Position numbers and translations under genes: made by a program. From Diplosphaera chodatii (lineage: Eukaryota > Chlorophyta > Trebouxiophyceae > Prasiolales > Stichococcaceae): DNA of 64,000 nucleotides. The notes below the pieces were generated by a model, which did no database searches, was not told the DNA's origin, and saw only the letters and a program-made list of their open reading frames with translations. Location: positions 372,001 to 436,000 of the forward strand of contig JAALGY010000021.1 of NCBI GenBank assembly GCA_032358165.1. Direction: 5' to 3'. Positions 56,501 through 64,000 of the stretch are shown piece after piece (position 1 is the first letter of the stretch; each line of letters opens with the position of its first letter).

Positions 56501-59500
56501 CTGCACTATACTGTGGAAAAGTGAGTTTCTGTTCTGCTGCTCGCCAACACACCAAACGTCATGGCCTCACCCTTTGTTCGTGTACATCACAGTCACGAGG
56601 TGCTTAACCACCACAAAGGGCAGCGGCTGCTGCGGCGGGGGTACCTGGTTGCGGACCCCGAGGTGCTGCGCCTCATTGAGCAGAACGAGGAGGTGAGGCG
56701 GGCAGTGGTGGTTACATCATTCTGAAGCAGAGCCAAAACCATTGCGTCAGCAAGCATCTCTTCGGCACACACTGCCCTGCTGGCTGTGCTGCTGCATCGT
56801 CTTGTACAGAGTGTCGCTTCCATGCCAAAACGTTCTGGGACATCATGGCATCGTTCGCTGCTGCAGATCGCAAAGACGGCGTTCCCCAAGTTCAAGCCGA
56901 TGCTGGTGCCGCCGGCGCCGTGGCGGTCGGCCAACACGGGGGCGCACCTCACCATGCGCTCCTTCGTGATGCGCATGGGGGAGCAGCAGGCCAACCGCCG
57001 CCTGCTGGAGGCGGCGGACCGGGACATGGCGGAGGGCAAGCCGGGCGCTTCGCAGGTGGACTGCTGGACACCTGCTTTTCGGGAGTGCCACATTGCCTAT
57101 GAACAGCGGCCTGGCTGTACGTCTGGTCAGTCTCAGGAATGCAACAGGGGTACCAGGTAGACGTCCATTTACATCAGTACTGTCCGCTACTGCTGTGCAG
57201 CGGCTGATCGCCTCGTGCTTGCCCCGTCGCAGGTGTACAGGGCGCTGAATGTGCTCGGCAACCTGGGCTGGCGCATCAACCAGCCGGTGCTGGACGTGGC
57301 GGAGGCAGCGTGGGCGCGTGGGGGCGATTATGCCGGCCTGCCGTCGCGCATCGTGGCGTCGGAGGTGCCGCTGCCGGAGCCGCCCTACCGGTTCAGGACG
57401 GCCGCCACCCCCCAGCCGCACCGCCAGCGCCAGGCCAACCAGCTAACAGCCCAGGTGCTGTTTGCACCGAGCAGTTTGCAGCGCTTGGCTGTCAGCTGTG
57501 TCCTCCTTCAAGTGGCGGTGCGTATTGCGGTCGTTACCATGCAACAGCAAGTTGGCAGATACCAGCGCTGTGGCACATGCCGTGACTGTGCTTGCCGATA
57601 TTGCTGCAGTGGGGCCCAGCATCTCCCACAGAGGTCAGGGCCGTGCGGCAGGAGCACGACAGGGAAAAGAAGCATCGAGCAGAGCAGGCAAGTGCTGCAT
57701 TGCCGAACTGTCAAGTGTCAAGCCTTGCCTGCCGCCACAGAGTCCTGCGCCCGGCCGCACAATCGACTGGCTGCATGTGCGTAGGGCTGGCGATGCAGAG
57801 GGTGCGTTTCAGCAGCATCATGGTGCGCACGAAAAGCTGCCCTGTGCAGCACTATCACACTGGTTGCTGCTGTGCCTGCAGTTTTCACAGCGCTGTGACC
57901 TGGAGTACAAGCTGGCAGTGGCGCGGGAGTTTCGTGACGAGCGCGCCTTCTACTTCCCCCACAATGTGGACTTCCGGTGCGCCTGCATGCAGTCCCTTAA
58001 TAAGATGACCTAGGACCGCACTCTGCATTTGCATAGGACGGCAAATAATAGCGGCTTGGGCATTTATGATACATTAGACTCATGACGGGGCACCTTCCAG
58101 CCTGTAAATCGTGACATATTCACCTTTGTGAGACGCCAGTCCTTGTGCGCAGGGGCCGTGCATATCCAATGCACCCGCACCTGAACCACCTTGGGTCGGA
58201 TATCTGCCGCGGCCTGCTACAGTTTGCACAGGCAAAGCCCCTGGGCGATACCGGGTTGTACTGGCTCAAAGTCTCGGTGAGGTCACTGCCGCACAGGCTA
58301 CAATGTTTCCTGCGTAGCTCGCTGCCTCTTCATATCGCGCGTTTGCTTCCCAGCCATGTGCTCCGAGTGGCTGCTGGCCTCTCCAAGTGGAGTTGGACCT
58401 GAACCATGTGCACAGGTTGCAAACCTGTATGGCGGGGGCGCAGACAAGCTGCCAATGGACGGTCGCGCAGCATTTGCAGAGGAGAACATTGAGCACATCA
58501 TTCAGACGGCGTGCGACCCTTTGAACCCGCAGCACACTTGGTACGCAGGCATCATTGATTCTTGAGCCCACTGTTGGGGTGAATTGCAGGCACATCGCAT
58601 GCACCTGCTCATCTCCATATGTTGATGATTGACAGGTGCACGTGTTGACCTTCAGCACTGTCTCACAGCTCGGATTTGTAAGCCCAATGCCAAATGCTGC
58701 AGGTGGACAGAGGCGGACTCACCCTGGCAACTGCTAGCAGTTTGCATGGACATTGCGGGCGCGCTGCAGTCCGGGGACCCCACGGCGTACCGCAGCAGGC
58801 TGCCAGTCCATCAGGATGGCTCCTGCAACGGGCTCCAGCACTATGCAGCCCTCGGCCGAGACGCCTGGGGCGGCTCCGCCGTGAACCTGACGCCCAACGA
58901 AGGCCATCAGGTGCTTTGCAGAGGGACCCTCCGGCCGGCCTAACTGTGCAGGATAACAGTGAAGCAGCCTTTATGCTGCCCTCCGCCGCAACACCTGGGG
59001 TATTGACCCGGGCCACCAATGCTCGTGTGCCTGATGGAGGACATACGTAGAAAGCAGTCCTTCTGCTTGCAAGACACATGCGTTTGCATGGCTCACAGGA
59101 TGTGTACACAGAGGTGGCGGGCCTGGTGCGGCAGAAGGTGGCAGCAGACGCCGCGGACGGCAACCCTTGGGCGCCGTTGCTGCATGACGCCATCGATCGC
59201 AAGCTGGTACGTTGTCAACCTTGGCGTCGGACTCAGTGCATACAGAGTATCTGCCCTATGTGCAGCGCAAGTCTGCATCAGTGCTGAATGTTGGGCTGCA
59301 TACCGTGATGCTGTGCAAATGCTCTGCAGGTGAAGCAGACAGTGATGACGTCGGTGTATGGCGTCACTTTCATCGGCGCACGGCAGCAGATCAGCAACCG
59401 TCTCAAGGACAAGGGTTGGACGCATGACAACACCATCTTCAGGGTGTCGAACTATGGCGCGCGGGTGCGTAGTGCAGCAGTATGTTGCCTGCCACATGGC

Positions 59501-60549
59501 ATCACCTGCTCTGCACCTGATTGCTGCATTTCTGGCATGTGTGGCATGTGGTAGTGTTGGCATTGGAGGGCATCTCGATGTTGGGCCTATGCTGACTTAC
59601 AGGTGACGCTGGACAGCTTGATGAGCATGTTCAGCAGCGCCAAGGACATCATGAAGTGGCTGACGGAGTGTGCTGCCGCCATTGCCGCCACGGACAAGTC
59701 GGTGCACTGGGTCACGCCTCTTGGCCTGCCCATCATCCAGCCCTACCGGTGAGCAAGCATGCTACCAATCGATACACCTCCTGGACAACGTCGCCACCAG
59801 CGCCGGTCTCATGCCGACGTGCGCATGCTGTGGTGCGACAGGAACATGCGCAAGCAGGCGGTGAAGACGGTGCTGCAGTCGGTGGTGCTCAACAAGTACA
59901 CGGACAGCCTGCCGGTCATGAAGGCGCGGCAGCGCTCCGCCTTCCCGCCCAACTACATCCACTCCATCGACTCCTCCCACATGATGCTCACCGCGCTGGC
60001 GTGCGCGCGGGAGGGTGCGGCGCTGCTGCCGAAAGTTTTTTTTATTAATAGAACAGCTTCTAGAAGTTCTAACACCTTGCTCATGATCTGGTTTTGGTTC
60101 AATGGCCGGCGGCTGTGGTCCCTGCACGACATGCCACCACTGCGCCTCGCACCGTCCGCACCCGGGACCGTGACAAACTCTCATGCGTGGTCCTGCAGGG
60201 CTGGCGTTTGCGGGGGTGCACGACTCGTTCTGGACGCACGCGGGCGATGTGCCGCGCATGAACCAGCTGCTGCGGGAGCAGTTTGTGGCGCTGCACTCCC
60301 AGCCGCTGCTGGAGCAGCTGCTCGGCAGCTTTCAGGTCGGTGGCCTCACCCTGTGTACTTGGTGATGACTTTTGGCCATGAGGCAGTGCCTGGAGTCGGT
60401 CCCACATCAAGACACAACTCCGCAACCGTCTGTTTGCGCCCTCACATTCCACGCAGGAACAGCATCCGGACGTGACGTTTCCTCCTCTTCCAGAGCGAGG
60501 CACGCTGGACCTGACTCAGGTCAAGGAATCAATGTACTTCTTCTCATGA
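53513..60549 (+). CDS. RPOTM: Phage-type (T7-like) organellar DNA-directed RNA polymerase
   Basis: Single-subunit polymerase for mitochondrial transcription. Twenty-four exons: 53513..53857, 53987..54118, 54221..54379, 54625..54756, 54933..55026, 55208..55284, 55484..55563, 55725..55869, 56035..56193, 56340..56452, 56593..56692, 56867..57055, 57233..57454, 57634..57687, 57882..57976, 58153..58276, 58416..58540, 58703..58910, 59099..59206, 59330..59464, 59603..59748, 59842..60014, 60199..60335, 60457..60549 (1,114 aa, in phase). The N-terminus ([20 protein letters not shown]) suits a mitochondrial presequence. Catalytic motifs: [19 protein letters not shown] (Asp); [21 protein letters not shown] (Lys, Tyr); [13 protein letters not shown] (Asp). 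[21 protein letters not shown] is the conserved core lead-in. The C-terminal FFS echoes the phage FAFA end. The intron after 57687 is GC-AG with a perfect CAG|GCAAGT. Confidence 0.95.
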
Positions 60550-61398
60550 TGTCAGCCGGCAGTGGGACGTGTGTACTTGTATGCCTTCGCCGACATCCGC
60601 ACGTGTGATGCCGTGCCGCAGCTTCAGCGCAGACGCAGCTCGTGTGCTCATGACATTTGATGCGCACCAACTGCAGCGAGTGATGAGAGAACAGGCTGGT
60701 AGCTGTCTGTAGCTGCCACCGGGGGTGTGTCCATATATAGGTGGGAGCGAAATTGGACATGATTAGTGAACAGGCTGCCAAAGATCGTGCAGGTTGAGTA
60801 GGTGTCCGAGCCCAATTCGAGTTGTGTTGTACATAAGTGGGTTGCAGGCTTGTAGAGGAAATCGTCAGGGTGGAAACAGCGATTTTGCACCGGCGGCAGC
60901 TGGGAACCCACGACGATCTGAGTGCACCTTGCGCCAAATGCAGTAGGTCCGTGCAGAGCAAGGCAGTGTTAGTGATAACGGGCTCCAGCACTACCGCGCT
61001 GCAGTCAGTCTTTTCAGCCACTGCATTGCACCATTGACGCAGCGTGACAACGTACCTAAGCATCTGCGAGGCCATTGCATCACCCAGCAGAGTGCACTTG
61101 CCTACTGGGTTTGAACAGGGCAAACAGTGCCTCAGCAGCAGCATTACCAAGTGCCGTTGTAGCAGCTTGAGACTGCACCCCGTGAGGGTGCACGCACGAG
61201 CTTGCGGCCCTAGGCTCATTGCTGCCAAGTGCTCTTGTAGCCTCCCACACACAGAAGGTGTTGTCGGGGTGCAGCAGCACATCCCCCATCAGAAGGGACC
61301 AGCGCCTTCAGACATTTGCTGACTCGCATGGCAAGTGGGGGTTGTGAGCTGCCTGTGCGGTCGCGCTGCGCCTAACGAGAGCTGAGGAGCAGGTGGGG
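60550..61398. other. Intergenic between RPOT and the MYND gene
   Basis: About 850 bp. A long minus-strand open frame crosses it, but it has no recognisable protein or splice logic, so I annotate nothing here. Confidence 0.4.
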
Positions 61399-62119
61399 AT
61401 GACAGCGTGTGCAAGCAGGCCTGCCCACGGTGGCGCTGCGCGAGGGCGACCGCTTGCTGAGCATGTTCCTTCACATTCTCGTGCATCGCAGCATAGCCAG
61501 CATCAAAGTTCTGCTGTTGATTCTGCGCGCCAGGTACTCGTGTCTGAGCAGCACTTGCAGCCGATCTCAGCCATGGCGCGCCACAGACATGTGCACATGT
61601 GCGCGCTGTGCGGCTCAGACACGGGCGAGTGGAACGGGCGGCTGAAGAAGTGCTCTGCATGCCGACGGGTCACATATTGCTCCAGACGGTGCGCCTTGGC
61701 GCTTGCCAGTCTTCAGCGTGTGGATGCAGCCTCTGCTGGCCCGTGTCTGGCCTGCTGTGCTCTGCTGCACGCGTCTTGTGCCAGTCAAAATTAGCAGCGG
61801 TTCTGTGTTGCTGTCGGTGGAAACATATCAACCTGGGATGCCCTGCGCCGAGAGCAGGTGCCAGCGGGCGCACTGGTCCGCACACCGAGCAGCCTGCAAG
61901 CAGGAGCCGCTGCACCTGTGGTGGCGCCAGCTCAGCGGCAGCAGCTCGCCGCAGCTGCCATCATGGGCGGTTGTGTTGGCGGTCAGCGCTGTGGCGCTCT
62001 TGCTGATGCTGGTGAGATTCCCTTCCACTCCAAACTCCAACCTCACGCTTATGCAGCGCTTGGCGCCTGCATCTGTTGCCGGCATGTGCAGCAGCGCTAA
62101 CACGTGCATCCCCCTCTGA
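61399..62119 (+). CDS. Small MYND zinc-finger protein with C-terminal hydrophobic segment
   Basis: Two exons (61399..61688 and 61858..62119) give 183 aa. A MYND finger spans the splice: MCALCGSDTGEWNGRLKKCS, then ACRRVTYCSR|RCQRAHWSAH and RAACKQEP, with the C-C...C-C...C-C...H-C spacing of the family. MYND domains mediate protein-protein contacts with proline motifs. After the finger, WAVVLAVSAVALLLMLV could be a TM anchor. The first 60 residues (MTACASRPAHGGAARGRPLA) are low complexity, and the first exon may instead begin nearer 61570, with an upstream exon in another frame (61417-61530 also reads like protein). Finger certain; full model tentative. Confidence 0.62.
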
Positions 62120-62814
62120 TACCAGAGGCTTCTCCCTGAATGTGTTGGCACCTTGCCGTGACGCTTTCTACTTTGCTTCCAGGTGCTGTGCTCTGGTGTT
62201 GCGACGCGAAGCAGTTGGCTGTCGTCTGCTATTCTGAGTTGATAGTGTCAATGGCTGGTGTGTTTTCACCACACGCAGCAGCGGCAGCAGAGTTTTGCTC
62301 GACATGCTGGTGGGCTTAGCTTTGATTGAACGGTCATTATCACTGGCGTGCATTGCACTGCCGCCAGCTGCACAGGGGTGACATGTCGGTAGACCTGGGT
62401 CATGACTGGGCTCCATACACACTGACAGTGATTGCCCTTTCCTGGCACTGCTTCATCTTTAGTTTCATTTGGCTGCGACAAGCGATGGATCCACTTGGTT
62501 TGGTTGGGCGCTGTGGGTCTGTGGAAGATTTGGATGTGTTTGATCATGTGCTACTTAGGATGAAGTTGCAGCTTAGCTATGGATGGGACGTAAGCCCGGA
62601 ACGCCAACGTAAGAGCTTCATGCTGCTAGCCTGTGTTGCGTGAGTGGCTCACATGCAGGTGCTCTAATCTCGGCCTGACCCTATCACCCATTTACAGAAT
62701 CCGCGTTTATCTCGCCGACCCTTGTGACGCTCCCGGGTCAGAGGTGCAGTTGAGTGACAAGACACCGCAGTTCCTGCTTGACCCGAGCTCTTCCACCGTT
62801 ATCTGGGCAGCAGC
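62120..62814. other. Intergenic between MYND and subtilase genes
   Basis: No splice-supported coding exon seen. It contains the MYND 3' flank and the subtilase promoter. Confidence 0.4.
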
Positions 62815-63980
62815 ATGGTACACAGCCAGCGGCTCGGCCGCTGGGCGTCGCTGCTGCTTGTGTCAGCAGCGTGGGCGCAGGTAAGACTAAGCGGCCTCTG
62901 CGTCGCAAGGGAACAGCGTCTCGGCGAGGGCTTGAAACATTGATTTGTGCATTGTTTAGCAGCAAAGGCGCCAGTGTGGCCGCGTCACACGCCCATACCG
63001 CGGGATGAGTCAGACAGCTGTTGGTGATGGCGTTGTCGATACGGGCGGACAACTCGAATGCCTGCATATCGAAAGATGTAGCATTCCAGCTACATAATGA
63101 TTCTTAACACTAATTGATGCCGCCACGGATGTGTGTATCGGCATGACACCGCGGCCGGGTACGTCAGACAGACATTCGTCAGAGTCGTGATCAGGGCTTC
63201 GCAGCATGCGCGAGTCCACGACGTCTTGTGATCATGCAGGCGCAGGATACTAGCAGCAATGAGGCCGCGGCTCCGGCTCCCAGCAACGCCGGTCGCCTGC
63301 CGAGGGTCATTATATTGCGCAACAACGCCCAGGGCCAGGTGCAGCACGTTACGGACGGTGCACCTGCATGTGGCAGAAGGAAACCAGTCAGTGCTCATGG
63401 ACTAACCGACCACTTTGACTGGCAGCCCAGCTACTGTTGACGGTATAGCGACCGTGGCGCAGGTGTTCAGCGCCACGTTCAAGGGGCAGCAGACGACGCA
63501 GGGCAATGCCACCACCAACACGCCCCCCAGCGTGCAAGTGGAGTCCGTCGCGCCGACGTCCAACCTGGAGGTGCTCGCGGTCAACCTCAGCGCGCTGAAC
63601 AGCGCGGGCAGCATCGAGGCCTTCTCCGGCGACCCTGGCGGCCCCGCAGAGCGGGAGCAAGCCCGCCTCGCCGCCTTCTGCCGCGAGCTGCTCGCCGAGA
63701 ACCCGGGTGCGACCTGCTGCCGCGATGTCAGACCCCACTTGCGTGTACCATTGGTAAGGAGAAAGCCAGCCACCTGGACTGTCGACTGTCATGACTGCAG
63801 CCGCTGCCTGCTGACTGAGCGACTTGTGAGGTTGACCGGTGCCGCTGCTGTGCAGACCTCAAGATCTGCGAGCCAGACAAGGAGGCCAAGCTGGACGCCG
63901 CATCAGCGACCCCGAACGACCCGCTGAGGGCGCAGCAGTGGGCACTCAATGCGATCAATGCCAACGGAGCATGGAAGTCG
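62815..63980 (+). CDS. Secreted subtilisin-like (S8) protease, 5' part (runs off window)
   Basis: Four in-phase exons: 62815..62880, 63240..63338, 63463..63706, 63856..63980, with a GT donor at 63981. Exon 1 is a signal peptide (MVHSQRLGRWASLLLVSAAW, then AQ). Exons 2-3 encode a probable propeptide (LPRVIILRNNAQGQ, VFSATFKGQQTTQG, LEVLAVNLSALNSAGSIEAF), resembling inhibitor-I9 prodomains. Exon 4 carries the classic entry to the S8 catalytic domain, NDPLRAQQWALNAINANGAW, directly upstream of where the catalytic Asp strand would begin. The Asp, His and Ser catalytic residues lie beyond the window, so the family call rests on the prodomain-catalytic junction. Confidence 0.74.
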
Positions 63981-64000
63981 GTGAGAGCCTGCTTGGCCAC

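Noticed and set aside
60521..61282. 253-codon minus-strand open frame after RPOT
   Set aside because: No conserved motif, no splice logic, and it overlaps the RPOT terminal exon. It may be chance; I could not support it.
62326..62643. 105-codon plus-strand open frame
   Set aside because: No motif, no splice continuation, and it lies in the gap between the MYND and subtilase genes.

Overview
This window is nuclear DNA from a GC-rich, intron-dense green alga. A chlorophyte is likely and Trebouxiophyceae is my best guess, though the class is an inference. The evidence is plastid functions with transit-like N-termini (plant-type chorismate mutase, a PHT4/ANTR-type transporter), plant-type ER, autophagy and mitochondrial genes, short exons (about 30-200 nt) split by GT-AG introns of about 70-250 nt, and alanine/glutamine-rich CAG/CTG low-complexity tracts. 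No operons, ribosome-binding sites, rRNA or tRNA genes, transposons or CRISPR arrays were found.

All exon coordinates were derived by hand from conserved protein motifs, splice consensus and reading-phase continuity. In most genes the exon lengths sum to a whole number of codons with one open frame, which is good internal support.

Layout: ATG7 3' end (+, 1-1231); intronless PHT4/ANTR-like transporter (-, 1931-3658); MRT4 ribosome-assembly factor (-, 4226-5915); chorismate mutase (+, 6571-8337); IMP3 of the U3 snoRNP (-, 8587-9709); HAD-like phosphatase (+, 10342-12400); four-finger U1-type zinc-finger protein (-, 12922-19555); syntaxin-18/SYP81 Qa-SNARE (-, 19959-21635); UvrD/SRS2-like helicase (+, 22383-28288); unknown secreted protein (+, 29021-31333); unknown single-pass membrane protein (-, 31722-33554); PDCL3-type phosducin-like protein (+, 34310-35945); ribophorin I/OST1 (-, 36161-40290); OTU deubiquitinase (+, 41241-43060); GNAT acetyltransferase (-, 43477-44930); NUDCD1-like protein without a CS domain (+, 45295-48029); LYR-ApaG fusion (+, 48443-50131); DPH2 (-, 50257-53039); T7-type organellar RNA polymerase (+, 53513-60549); MYND protein (+, 61399-62119); 5' end of a secreted subtilase (+, 62815 to the window edge).

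The genes do not form one pathway. It is a compact housekeeping neighbourhood with many divergent pairs sharing short promoters (MRT4/CM, IMP3/HAD, SYP81/helicase, membrane protein/PDCL3, OST1/OTU, GNAT/NUDCD1, DPH2/RPOT). The most interesting points are a DPH2 that has lost all three expected Fe-S-ligand cysteine positions, a LYR-ApaG domain fusion, a NUDCD1 homologue without its CS domain, recurrent GC-AG introns that all follow CAG, and one intronless gene among intron-rich neighbours.
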